A stretch of 47,421 bases of DNA from an uncultured Prevotella sp. (GCA_947304695.1 CAMZBS010000005.1:1-47421), one strand, 5' to 3'; shown: positions 1-10,730, counted from the stretch's first letter. Program-made: numbers and translations. The notes: a model not told the origin generated them from the sequence alone.

Positions 1-2
1 CC

Positions 3-2384
<2,382 letters not shown>

Positions 2385-2410
2385 AACTGCTTCGCGGCAT
2401 ATACCGTTTA

Positions 2411-2450
2411 AAACTGGCTCTGATCGTTTGCGGTCAGAGCCAGTTTTTCT
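2411..2450 (+). terminator. Intrinsic terminator of rpoC
   Basis: A 10-bp perfect stem, CTGGCTCTGA at 2414-2423 with TCAGAGCCAG at 2434-2443, is preceded by AAA and followed by TTTTTCTT. It lies 30 bp after the rpoC stop. The flanking A and T runs could let it work in both directions, which suits the convergent gene at 2473-2910. Confidence 0.9.
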
Positions 2451-2455
2451 TCTTC

Positions 2456-2473
2456 GGTCACATGGTCACAGCT
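2456..2473. repeat. Left copy of the 18-bp GGTCACA-type direct repeat
   Basis: GGTCACATGGTCACAGCT at 2456-2473 matches 3083-3100 (GGTCACACGGTCACAGCT) at 17 of 18 positions in the same orientation. The two copies bracket the DUF5053 gene. The left copy ends at the gene's stop codon. Confidence 0.75.
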
Positions 2474-2910
2474 TATAAGAGGACAATAGAAGAAAGTTTC
2501 CTTCCAAGATCATTCAATGCCGACTGAAGCTGTAAGACTTCTTCTTTATTGAAATGGGCCTCCTTGCCGTTTACCTTACTACCGTTTAATCGTTGAACTA
2601 ACCACGAATAGGATTTGCCGAAATAATGCTTTGCTATGTAAGCAAAGGAAACGGCCTGATCTAAGTCTCCCATCTTTTCACGAATACGGGCAGCACGTAG
2701 CTCTTCTATATCACTGTCCAATGCTTTCAAGACATTTTCCAAGTCAGCAATAACATTGTCGCTATATTGCTGTTTTTCGGCATCAGTCATCTCAATTTGA
2801 TTATGCTCACTAATTATATCGTCTACCTCTTTGTCTGTGGTAGCCTTACTGAGTTTAACCATCATCTGCTTAAACCTCGGTTCTGTCATCTGATCTATGA
2901 TATTGTTCAT
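2473..2910 (-). CDS. DUF5053-like hypothetical protein
   Basis: A 145-residue soluble protein with no signal peptide or membrane segment. It is predicted largely alpha-helical, with a charged N-terminal half. Its C-terminal part has the pattern SFAYIAKHYFGKSYSWLVQR followed by NGSKVNGKEAHFNKEEV. From memory this pattern is typical of the Bacteroidetes DUF5053 family, where it looks like a helix-turn-helix and suggests, without proving, nucleic-acid binding. The gene is AT-richer than rpoC, reads toward it, and is bracketed by an 18-bp direct repeat, so it may be a recently acquired cassette. A near-consensus -7 box (TACTTTCG on the minus strand, 2935-2942) precedes the start. The function is unknown. 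Confidence 0.75.
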   Translation of the reverse strand: MNNIIDQMTEPRFKQMMVKLSKATTDKEVDDIISEHNQIEMTDAEKQQYSDNVIADLENVLKALDSDIEELRAARIREKMGDLDQAVSFAYIAKHYFGKSYSWLVQRLNGSKVNGKEAHFNKEEVLQLQSALNDLGRKLSSIVLL

Positions 2911-3077
2911 CGCCTTATATCTTTAAATGGACCCCGAAAGTATCCTTGTTAAAGACACAAAAATAATAACTTTTTCTGTATTAAACAAATAACTATTATA
3001 TTATTTCAACGGTACGGGTCGATATTTTTCCTCTGAGGTGTGGGAGTAGGTAGGCAGAAAAAGATTGTATGGTCACA

Positions 3078-3119
3078 GAAACGGTCACACGGTCACAGCT
3101 GTGACCGTGTGACCGTTTC
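3078..3119. repeat. 42-bp perfect palindrome made of GGTCACA units
   Basis: Positions 3078-3098 are the exact reverse complement of 3099-3119, centred on AGCT, with no loop. The heptamer GGTCACA recurs within it, with another copy at 3071. It contains the right copy of the 18-bp direct repeat. It lies in the 364-bp gap 2911-3274, which otherwise shows only the tandem repeat at 3189-3255. Confidence 0.95.
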
Positions 3120-3188
3120 CAGGGGGGAAGATCACAGATAGCAGGGAATAATATAATGGATAACAGGGAGAGAGACAGTACCTTTCCA

Positions 3189-3255
3189 TCGTGTGCCTAT
3201 ACCCAAACGATCGTGTGCCTGTAGCCAAACGATTGCGTGCCTATACCCAATTTGA
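3189..3255. repeat. Three tandem 22-bp units
   Basis: Units start at 3189, 3211 and 3233. The first reads TCGTGTGCCTATACCCAAAC plus GA. The second differs at two positions (CTGTAGCC for CTATACCC). The third begins TTGCGTGCCTATACCCAA and then diverges. There are no spacers, so this is not a CRISPR array. It lies just downstream of the PIN-domain gene. Confidence 0.9.
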
Positions 3256-3274
3256 AACGCAGTTTAAGTTAGAT

Positions 3275-3688
3275 TTAGCTGCAATTGGGTAAAATATTAA
3301 GGAACTCGTCAATGTCTACGACTTCTATGTGAGGGAATGGAGTGTTCTTGAGAACATCGTAATGATGGTCTTGGGTCACGATGTACTTCGCATTGGCTTT
3401 GAAGGCGCAGTCCACAAACTTATCATCATCAGGGTCTACAGTAATCAGGCGAAGATGATAGTAAATCTGAACCATCTTGGTATTGGGCAAGTCAAGCAGG
3501 GCTTTGATAACATTGGAAGCAATCTCGAAACCAACCTTCTGAGTAAGTATCTCTTCGTACTCAGCCAAAATCTCATTGGTAACGCAAAGGGTGTATTTGC
3601 CGTCAACGAAATCTCTCCAAACGGGATAATAACGGCTGCGACGTGAGAGGGACATCAGCAGGCAGTTAGTGTCAAGAACAATATTCAT
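3275..3688 (-). CDS. PIN-domain toxin, COG1569-type
   Basis: A 137-residue PIN-fold ribonuclease of the kind annotated as 'putative toxin-antitoxin system toxin, PIN family'. The fold's acidic residues are visible: Asp6 in NIVLDTN near the N-terminus, Glu in ILAEYEEIL, and the DPDDDKFVDCA and IVTQDHHY motifs in the second half. Known members cleave RNA using Mg2+ held by these carboxylates; the target here cannot be told. Its ATG shares its A with the TAA stop of the upstream gene (TAATG, overlap at 3688), so the two are translationally coupled in the usual antitoxin-first order. Confidence 0.88.
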   Translation of the reverse strand: MNIVLDTNCLLMSLSRRSRYYPVWRDFVDGKYTLCVTNEILAEYEEILTQKVGFEIASNVIKALLDLPNTKMVQIYYHLRLITVDPDDDKFVDCAFKANAKYIVTQDHHYDVLKNTPFPHIEVVDIDEFLNILPNCS

Positions 3689-3942
3689 TACTGCTTGTAT
3701 GTGGTGCGCATGTGTTCGTTCTTCCAGCCTTCTATCACATTGTCGTTGAGCACGCCCTCATCCCATAGCTGATCGATGGCATCCTCAGCTCTCTTGGCAA
3801 AATACTGGCCCAACAAGCGACGAATGTCAGTCATTTCGCGCTCAGATTTCACCTTTGCCACCAACTCTAGCATCTCTATCTGAAATGGGGTGAAGGGCGT
3901 TGATTGTAAAGTTGCAGCTTCCATATTTATTTTCTTTTTCAT
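3688..3942 (-). CDS. Putative antitoxin partner of the PIN toxin
   Basis: An 84-residue soluble protein directly upstream of the PIN gene and overlapping it by one base. It is helix-rich, with TPFTPFQIEMLELVAKVKSE followed by a second segment RRLLGQYFAKRAEDAIDQLW and a charged C-terminal tail. I do not recognise a classical ribbon-helix-helix or AbrB domain, so the antitoxin role rests on position and coupling. An internal Met at residue 7 is an alternative start. On the minus strand a -7 box TATATTTG lies at 3961-3968. Confidence 0.7.
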   Translation of the reverse strand: MKKKINMEAATLQSTPFTPFQIEMLELVAKVKSEREMTDIRRLLGQYFAKRAEDAIDQLWDEGVLNDNVIEGWKNEHMRTTYKQ

Positions 3943-3960
3943 GACACGCTAATTCTGCTG

Positions 3961-3968
3961 CAAATATA
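3961..3968 (-). promoter_or_regulatory. -7 box for the antitoxin/toxin pair
   Basis: On the minus strand this reads TATATTTG, a match to the Bacteroidetes TAnnTTTG box, 18 bp upstream of the antitoxin ATG. No good TTTG element is seen at the expected -33 distance. Confidence 0.5.
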
Positions 3969-4071
3969 GTGCAAAATTTCGATTATGCGAAGGGAATGAG
4001 AATAAAATTCATTTCTGAGCGTGAGAAAGATGACAAAATTCTTCACACTATCATATTTTCCCCTGTTTTTC

Positions 4072-4102
4072 TTTGTTTGTTCCCAAACTTTTCGTATCTT
4101 TG
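4072..4102 (+). promoter_or_regulatory. Promoter for the structured RNA / long leader
   Basis: A -33 TTTG (4072-4075), 19 bp, then the -7 box TATCTTTG (4095-4102). This is one of the two best two-part promoters in the window. It predicts transcription from about 4109, more than 400 bp before the next protein start. Confidence 0.7.
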
Positions 4103-4108
4103 CCGCAT

Positions 4109-4420
4109 CGCCAGTTCTTGCTTCGTGCAAGCAGTCCGAGAAGTCGGGCTGAGTCCTGAGAGGGGCGGCGGGCGGTCTTATATATGAGAAAGACGTTTTC
4201 GAACGTCTGTCGTTGTGACTCGTGAATCTCGCAAATTCCCTATCATCACAGCAGGCAGATGGCAACGAGGCGTCTACGTAGTACGTATCTATATACCTTA
4301 TTTAATATATAGTTCGTGCTGGCGTGGGCTAACTGGCGTTGTCTATCCTGTGTGATGAAGGCAATGCGAGAGCCTGCGAGTCCAGGATGGGCAGAGAAGC
4401 AAGCACCTACGCCTTTTTTG
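4109..4420 (+). ncRNA. Candidate structured non-coding RNA or structured 5' leader
   Basis: There is no gene-like open frame between 3943 and 4525, but there are many mutually compatible helices: a 7-bp hairpin 4133-4150 with a GAAG loop; a 7-bp hairpin 4191-4208 with a TTCG loop; 4243-4250 with 4351-4358 (8 bp); 4261-4267 with 4337-4343 (7 bp, one GU); 4281-4285 with 4315-4319 and 4289-4295 with 4306-4312; 4154-4158 with 4383-4387; and a closing helix 4117-4124 with 4396-4403 (8 bp). The element begins just after a good promoter and ends in six T (4414-4419). I do not see tmRNA, RNase P or SRP signatures. It could be one of the Bacteroidales-specific RNA families, such as Bacteroidales-1, or the leader of the adhesin gene. 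I cannot name it with confidence. Confidence 0.6.
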
Positions 4421-4525
4421 TATCATAAGCTAACCTGAAACTATTCATGAACTGCATCAGTTGGGGTGTTGATGATGCCGCTTGTAATTCGTGGTATGCA
4501 AAATTTACTTTTAAAGAAATCAATT

Positions 4526-7500
4526 ATGAAAAGATTATTAACCTTTGCGACATTCCTAATATGTTCGCTTTTGACAACGTTTGCACAGTACAGCGGATCG
4601 GGAAATGGCACGGAGGAAGATCCGTACCTGATTTTCAATGAAAACCAGCTGTCGCAAGTATCGAACTTCCTTGACCAGGAAGGAGTCGTGTTTAAACTGA
4701 TGAAAGACTTGGATCTTACCAGTTGGATAGCTGAAAACAATCCAAGTCAAGGTTGGATGCCCATTGGCGTTGAATCCACTCCGTTCAAGGGTAAATTCTA
4801 TGGCAATAACCATAGAGTTAGCGGTTTTTCCATTACCCGTAGTAGCGAAAACAACGTAGGATTCTTCGGCTATCTCTATGGTGCCGTTATCCAGGACTTT
4901 ACACTGGAGGGAACGCAGGTAATAGGTGCCAACTGCGTAGGTGGCCTGATTGGTCAATCGTGTTGCAGCACCATCAGCAACGTCGCTGTGACGCTGACTG
5001 GTAGCACGGGCGTTAGCGGCACTCAGAAGGTTGGCGGCTTAGCAGGAAAGACAAGCGCTTCTTGTAGCATTGATGGCTTTAGCATCTCAACCAATGTTAG
5101 TGGAACAACGATGGTTGGTGGCGTGATTGGTACTGTTGATGGCGGAAACTATCAGCATGGTACAGTCTTGGCAAACGTGACGGCTACTAACGGCCGTGCA
5201 GGTGGTTTCTCAGGAAACGCTACTGGCTACACATTGGCCACTGTATCGGTTGTGGGAAATATTACTTCGCAGGGCTCTGGCTGCCGTGTTGGCGGAATGG
5301 TGGCTGTGAGTGATGGGAATGTTTCATTGTCTGACTGTACCTACAAAGGTGATTTGCAGGGCACCCAAATGGTGGGCGGTATTATCGGAGAACTTGTTGG
5401 AGGTAGCTCTCAAACATTTACCTCCTGTTTCTCTAAAGGAAAAATCACAAATACGGGTGACTACACAGGCGGCATTGTGGCCGTAAGCAATGGCGCGTGC
5501 ATAGCTAACATGGAGAGCTGCAGCCATTTTGGCGACATTACAGGAAACAACTACACTGGTGGCCTCATTGGCGCAATGCTGAGCGCAGACATAAGGCCAA
5601 CGCTTTCCACTTATACGGTTCGTAACAAGCAATATACAAGTGGATATCTACTTCAAACAACTGTGGAAACCATTATAAACGGAACTAAAGTAAATGCTTG
5701 TATCAACAACTGTACTGCTATCGGTAATATTGAAGGAACACAATATATTGGAGGACTCATAGGACAGGATTTATCATCTTATGGATATAGTCCTGATGCA
5801 GAATCAATAACCTGCTCATCTCCAAATGATAAATATCTTTTTAAGGATGACGTTTATGCAGGTATTAGTAGGCTACGTGATGGTAACGGTAATTATCGTG
5901 ATTTAATTTATACATGTTCTTATGCCCGAAATTCCGTCAGCCACTCGCTCACTAACAACTATTATAGCGGTACTATTCGAGGTACAAGCTATGTAGGAGG
6001 ATTAGTTGGCCAGAAAGGTGGCGGTGAACTGAAAAACAATTACTCCTACGCCAACATCTTTGGCGACCAATATGTGGGCGGTATCGTTGGAGCCACAACA
6101 GCACAACGGGTGGAGAATAGTTACAACACAACGACATTGAAAAGCAATGTGGCCATCTGTTCCACCATCTCTGCTACCACTTCGGGTCTTGGTCGTATCT
6201 ATGGAACCATAGACACGGACTATACGGTAATCGGAGCACTTGGCTCAGCTGATGGCAACCGTAGTCTGGCACAGACAAAGTTGATACTACAAGGCGTCGT
6301 TCAGGAAATTGAGGATAATCTGCAGCAGGGAAACAGTATTGGCCCGTCGCTTCTGAAACTGAAAGCCACCTATGTTTCGATGGGTTGGAATTTCGATGAC
6401 AACTGGAACATTCTTGAAACAGAGTGCTTCCCCTACAAGAGGTATCAGGCTGCTCCTCCAATCATTGAAAGCAATCTCGTGTCGCAAGCCACAAGCATTA
6501 CGGGTAGGAGTGTTGACGGCGGAACCGTCTATCTTTATTACAAGGACCGTGATGCCGTCTCAACGGAGTGTGACAATCACCAATGGACATTCAATACCGA
6601 AGCGTTACAAAGTGGTGCGCTGGTTCAGATTTATTCCGATGTGGACGACATGACGCCTTCCTATTTTACCACAACCAATGTGGGCTATCCCGGCAGTGGT
6701 ACCGAGAACGACCCCTGGCGCATCTATACTGCCGAAGACCTTCAGGGTGCCAGCAATCGTGGCTATTACAAACTGATGAACGATATTGATCTGACCACAT
6801 GGATTAATGAAAACAGCCCCACAAAGGGTTGGGTTTCCGTAGGTCGCAACAGTGGTGAGGCCACCTATATTGATGGCGACGGCCACAAGGTGTCAGGTCT
6901 TTGGATAGATGCTCCTACTGAGAACTTCATCGGTTTGTTCTCCAATTTCTCTGCCGGACAGATTAAGAACCTGACCGTTGAGGTGGCCACAGGCAAGAAG
7001 GTGAAAGGCGGTGACTATACGGGCATCCTCATTGGACGTAATGCCAATGGACGTATTATTAACTGCTCAGTAAAGGGCGAAGCCGAGGGCACCATCCACA
7101 CGGGAGGCGTTGTTGGCTATGTGGAAGCCTCTACCATCAATGCTGTGACTTTCGATGGCGAGGTAACCTCCAGTTCCGATAACGCTTACATAGGCGGTAT
7201 TGCTGGCCAAATACAGAATTGTGCGGTGTCAGCCTGTCGTTCTTCACTGACCGTTTCTGCTTCAGGAGATAACAGTCGGGTTGGTGGCTTGGCTGGTTAT
7301 TCCACGAATGGCACCATTACTAAGTCTGTTATGAATGTTTCTTTGACAGCAACAGGCACTGGTAGCTGTCTGGGCGGATTGATTGGCTATAGTGAAACTC
7401 CCATTACATTGTCTGTTTCCACTGGCAGCATAGTGACAACAGGAGTTGAATCTTATGCAGGCGGACTCGTGGGTTACGCCATGTCGCCCATCAGCGATAG

Positions 7501-10360
7501 CTATAGCACGGCAAACATTACTGGCACACAGTTTACGGCTGGCTTAGTGGGCTATACCTTCAGTACAATTGATAAATGTTACGCTAAAGGCGACATCAAC
7601 GGCGTGGTTTATGGTGCTGGATTGGTTGGCGAGCTTGATGGAGCAGGCGCAAGCCTGACCAATAGCGTGGCTTGTAACAACATTTTGTCGCTATCGGCCC
7701 AGCAGTCGTGGGGCAGTCGTGTCATCGGAGGCTACAAGAACGGTGCTGCCGACCCTGACGAAAGCAACTATGCGTTGAGCACCATGCAGGTGTCTTTGAA
7801 CAATGTGCCTCAAACCAAGACCGACGACATTGTGGAAGGCCAGGCTCGCACGGCAACACAGCTGATGCAGGTTGCCACATATCAGGGCATTGGCTGGGAC
7901 TTCAGCGAGACTTGGGGCATCGACGAAGGCGAAATGTATCCTTATCTGTTGTGGGAGATTGACATCAACCCAGTAGCCGACGTGTCTTTAGATAAGACAT
8001 CAATGCTTATTGCTGCTGGTAAAAGTGAAACCCTTACGGCCAGTGTGCTGCCCTTGGGAGCTACCAATAAGAGACTGGAGTGGACATCAAGCAACACAGC
8101 AATAGCCACAGTGGAGGATGGTGTGGTGACTGCTGTTGCAATAGGCACCGCTACGATAACAGCAACCTCTACCGACGGAAGCAATATCTCTGCAATTTGT
8201 CAGGTGACGGTAACTGCCAACAAGGATGCCGCCATTGCCGAGTTACAGAGCATCGTCGACAGCGCACAGGATTTGTACGACAACAGCACCGAGGGTGAGA
8301 ACATTGGTGAGTATGCTACTGGCGCACGTGCCGAGTTGCTGGCGGTGATCAACAATGTGAATGCAAGTATCTCAAACACGATGAGTGACGAAGCCATTAC
8401 ACAATGTACCAATGACATTAATGCCGCCATCGTACTGTTCCAAAGCAAGAAGGTGACAGCTGGCGAGGATTCTGACGTTAGTCAGATTGCAAACACCATC
8501 TATCTTGAGCGCGTGGAGGCAGCCGCAGGTTCGACGTTGCGTCTGTCGGTGAAGATGAAGAACGCCACGGCCATTCAGGGCTACCAGTTCGACCTCTATT
8601 TGCCTGCTGGAGTTACAATAGCGGAAGATGAAGACGGATTTGCGATGGCAGAATTGAGCACAGAACGTACTACGACGAATAAGACAAACTATTTCGACAC
8701 ATCGGTACAGACAGACGGCGGCCTGCGCGTGCTTTGCGGTTCGTCGAAGGGCTACACCTTCAACGGTAATGATGGCGAGGTGGCTGTCATCACGCTGAAC
8801 ATTGCGGAGAACGTGACGGAGGGTGAGCATGCCATTATTCTGAGGAACATAAGGCTGAGTGACTCCAATTCTACGCTCTATCTCACGGAATATCTGAAAT
8901 CCACACTGGTTGTGTCTTCTTATACATTGGGCGACGCAAACAACGATGGATCTATCGACGTGGCTGATTTCATTGCTGTGGCCAACCATATCCTGGGCAA
9001 CACGGTGACGGGATTTGTGGAGAAGGCGGCCGACGTGAATGAGGACGGTTCCATTGATGTGGCTGACTTCATTGGCGTGGCCAACATGATCCTGCATCAG
9101 CAGGTGGGCAACAGTCGGCAGATGAGGGCTGAGTCCCGCATGATGCGCAAGGCGGCTACCGACCTGAGCGGTCTCACCGACGCCATCTATGTGGAGCCGG
9201 TCACTGCCTCGCCCGGCACGCAGCAGGTGCTTTCCGTCAAGATGAAGAACGCTACAGAGGTGGCAGGCTATGAGTTCAGCCTGCAGCTGCCCGAAGGCAT
9301 CACGGTAGCCACTGACGGCGACGACATGCTCATGGCCGAGCTGAGCACGGAGCGCACCACGGCAACCCGCACCAACTACTTCGATGCCTCGCTACAGACC
9401 GACGGTACGCTGAAGGTGCTTTGCGGCACATCGAGGGAGAATCCTTCTACGGGCAAGCTCTATACCTTCAGCGGCAACGACGGCGAGGTGGCCCGCATCA
9501 CGGTCAACGTGGCATCGAACGTGGCAGCAGGCGACTATGCCGTGCTCATCAAGGACGCCCTCATCTCCGACCCCGATGCCGTGAAGACCACGCTCCAGTC
9601 GGTGATTGAGAGCACGCTGACTGTTGAAGAAAGCGACGGGCGCATCACGTTTGACGAAGCTTCAACCGCCCTGCCAGCATACACGGCAGGCGAGAAGGGC
9701 AACGTGAGGATGATACGCACCATCAATGCCAACGAATGGAGCACCATTGTACTTCCTTTCACACTGACCAAGGCAAAGGCTGAAGCTGCCTTTGGTGATG
9801 ACGTGCAGTTGGCCGAGTTCAGCGGATTTGTGGTAGAATATACCGATGAAGATGATTTGACACCCGATGCCATCGTTATCAATCTCAGCGACTTCACTAT
9901 GACGGCCAAAAAGGGTATGACGGGCGGTAAGCCGTTCTTCATCAAGACAAGCAGGAAGATTGAAAGCTTTGAGGCCGACGACGTGACGCTGTTTAATGCC
10001 ATCACCGATGTGGAGAAGCAGGACGAATATGATACTCGTGGCAAGTTGACAGGCACCTTTGTAAAGACCAAGATTCCTGCCGACGGATTGTTTGTATCTG
10101 ATAATAAGTTCTGGTACAGCGTAGGCAATACGAATGTGAAGGCTTTCCGCTGCTGGTTCGAACTGGGTGCGGTGCTCGACAAAGAGACTGACTTCAGTTC
10201 ACGTGTCATGCTGCGTTTCATGGATGACCCTGCCAGCATTCAGGTCGTGAGAAATGAACAGCACTCAGAACGTTACTTCGACCTGCAGGGCCGCCACATC
10301 AAGTCGCCAACGAAGAAGGGACTGTATGTGGTGAATGGCAAGAAAGTGGTTGTAAAATAG
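4526..10360 (+). CDS. Giant secreted adhesin-like protein with GLUG beta-helices, Big_2, cohesin-like and dockerin modules
   Basis: A 1944-residue exported protein. The start at 4526 gives a clean Sec signal (MKRLLTFATFLICSLLTTFA); an in-frame upstream ATG at 4466 would bury it. Order of modules: GLUG-rich beta-helix, residues about 30-640, with 11 copies of a VGGLIGQ-like turn; an Ig-like linker, about 655-715; a second GLUG helix, about 726-1147, with 8 copies; a Big_2 domain, about 1150-1231; a FIVAR-like helical segment, about 1232-1312; a cohesin-like domain, about 1315-1465; a two-repeat dockerin, 1469-1526 (GDANNDGSIDVADF and ADVNEDGSIDVADF calcium loops); a second cohesin-like domain, about 1547-1701; an unassigned beta domain; and a type IX-like sorting end (YFDLQGRHI, KGLYVVNGKKVVVK). 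The architecture fits a cell-surface adhesin or scaffold. The substrate is unknown. Confidence 0.85.
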   Translation: MKRLLTFATFLICSLLTTFAQYSGSGNGTEEDPYLIFNENQLSQVSNFLDQEGVVFKLMKDLDLTSWIAENNPSQGWMPIGVESTPFKGKFYGNNHRVSGFSITRSSENNVGFFGYLYGAVIQDFTLEGTQVIGANCVGGLIGQSCCSTISNVAVTLTGSTGVSGTQKVGGLAGKTSASCSIDGFSISTNVSGTTMVGGVIGTVDGGNYQHGTVLANVTATNGRAGGFSGNATGYTLATVSVVGNITSQGSGCRVGGMVAVSDGNVSLSDCTYKGDLQGTQMVGGIIGELVGGSSQTFTSCFSKGKITNTGDYTGGIVAVSNGACIANMESCSHFGDITGNNYTGGLIGAMLSADIRPTLSTYTVRNKQYTSGYLLQTTVETIINGTKVNACINNCTAIGNIEGTQYIGGLIGQDLSSYGYSPDAESITCSSPNDKYLFKDDVYAGISRLRDGNGNYRDLIYTCSYARNSVSHSLTNNYYSGTIRGTSYVGGLVGQKGGGELKNNYSYANIFGDQYVGGIVGATTAQRVENSYNTTTLKSNVAICSTISATTSGLGRIYGTIDTDYTVIGALGSADGNRSLAQTKLILQGVVQEIEDNLQQGNSIGPSLLKLKATYVSMGWNFDDNWNILETECFPYKRYQAAPPIIESNLVSQATSITGRSVDGGTVYLYYKDRDAVSTECDNHQWTFNTEALQSGALVQIYSDVDDMTPSYFTTTNVGYPGSGTENDPWRIYTAEDLQGASNRGYYKLMNDIDLTTWINENSPTKGWVSVGRNSGEATYIDGDGHKVSGLWIDAPTENFIGLFSNFSAGQIKNLTVEVATGKKVKGGDYTGILIGRNANGRIINCSVKGEAEGTIHTGGVVGYVEASTINAVTFDGEVTSSSDNAYIGGIAGQIQNCAVSACRSSLTVSASGDNSRVGGLAGYSTNGTITKSVMNVSLTATGTGSCLGGLIGYSETPITLSVSTGSIVTTGVESYAGGLVGYAMSPISDSYSTANITGTQFTAGLVGYTFSTIDKCYAKGDINGVVYGAGLVGELDGAGASLTNSVACNNILSLSAQQSWGSRVIGGYKNGAADPDESNYALSTMQVSLNNVPQTKTDDIVEGQARTATQLMQVATYQGIGWDFSETWGIDEGEMYPYLLWEIDINPVADVSLDKTSMLIAAGKSETLTASVLPLGATNKRLEWTSSNTAIATVEDGVVTAVAIGTATITATSTDGSNISAICQVTVTANKDAAIAELQSIVDSAQDLYDNSTEGENIGEYATGARAELLAVINNVNASISNTMSDEAITQCTNDINAAIVLFQSKKVTAGEDSDVSQIANTIYLERVEAAAGSTLRLSVKMKNATAIQGYQFDLYLPAGVTIAEDEDGFAMAELSTERTTTNKTNYFDTSVQTDGGLRVLCGSSKGYTFNGNDGEVAVITLNIAENVTEGEHAIILRNIRLSDSNSTLYLTEYLKSTLVVSSYTLGDANNDGSIDVADFIAVANHILGNTVTGFVEKAADVNEDGSIDVADFIGVANMILHQQVGNSRQMRAESRMMRKAATDLSGLTDAIYVEPVTASPGTQQVLSVKMKNATEVAGYEFSLQLPEGITVATDGDDMLMAELSTERTTATRTNYFDASLQTDGTLKVLCGTSRENPSTGKLYTFSGNDGEVARITVNVASNVAAGDYAVLIKDALISDPDAVKTTLQSVIESTLTVEESDGRITFDEASTALPAYTAGEKGNVRMIRTINANEWSTIVLPFTLTKAKAEAAFGDDVQLAEFSGFVVEYTDEDDLTPDAIVINLSDFTMTAKKGMTGGKPFFIKTSRKIESFEADDVTLFNAITDVEKQDEYDTRGKLTGTFVKTKIPADGLFVSDNKFWYSVGNTNVKAFRCWFELGAVLDKETDFSSRVMLRFMDDPASIQVVRNEQHSERYFDLQGRHIKSPTKKGLYVVNGKKVVVK

Positions 10361-10375
10361 CAAGGAAGCAAGGAT

Positions 10376-10558
10376 ATGAGAAAAACGTATGTAAAGCCTG
10401 TGATTCGCGTTGTCAAAACAGGAATGTCGCTGCCCATCGCCTCATCGGGCGTATATTCTACTGATAAGAACATCGGCTATGGCGGTGTAGACACGGAAGG
10501 AACGATAACTCCTTCGTCGCGCCGCATGAGAGGCTGGGACTTTGAGGATGAGGAGTGA
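10376..10558 (+). CDS. Small conserved Prevotella-type protein
   Basis: A 60-residue protein starting 15 bp after the adhesin stop, with a purine-rich AGGAAGCAAGG before the ATG, so probably co-transcribed with it. It begins MRKTYVKPVIRVVKTGMSLP, has a small-residue and glycine stretch (ASSGVYS, IGYGGVDTEG) and ends in an acidic tail, WDFEDEE. I recall many short proteins of this layout (MKKTYxxP start, Gly-rich middle, acidic Trp-containing end) in Prevotella genomes, but no assigned function. It lacks a convincing signal peptide. A ribosomally made peptide precursor is one possibility, not supported by any modification enzyme nearby. Confidence 0.7.
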   Translation: MRKTYVKPVIRVVKTGMSLPIASSGVYSTDKNIGYGGVDTEGTITPSSRRMRGWDFEDEE

Positions 10559-10602
10559 TTGAGGGACGGCTGTGCCAGTGGTACTGCCTGCTGATGAACG
10601 AT

Positions 10603-10639
10603 ACGACCGTTGCCGGGGATTCAGGCGACGGTCGTTTTG
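10603..10639 (+). terminator. Terminator after the adhesin/small-protein unit
   Basis: Stem ACGACCGT (10603-10610) with ACGGTCGT (10628-10635), extended by TGCC/GGCG inside, then TTTTGT. It ends the transcription unit running from about 4109 or 4526. Confidence 0.8.
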
Positions 10640-10701
10640 TCAAATGGCGAAAGAATAATGTAAAAAACGCTAAAATTGTTCTGAATACGAATGTAAATAT
10701 C

Positions 10702-10709
10702 TATCTTTG
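10702..10709 (+). promoter_or_regulatory. -7 box of the AraC-family gene
   Basis: TATCTTTG, 21 bp before the ATG at 10731. The -33 element is weak. Confidence 0.6.
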
Positions 10710-10730
10710 CAGGCAAAATGAAACATAGTT

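Noticed and set aside
3189..3255. Possible CRISPR array
   Set aside because: The 22-bp units are directly adjacent with no spacers, and no cas genes are present.
4109..4420. tmRNA, RNase P RNA, 6S RNA or SRP RNA
   Set aside because: No tRNA-like ends or tag frame, no RNase P P4 signature, no SRP Alu-like or 4.5S tip, and too long for a 6S RNA. None fits the helix layout I can draw.
2456..4420. Integrated phage or conjugative element
   Set aside because: No integrase, relaxase, transposase or structural genes are seen; only repeats and small genes.
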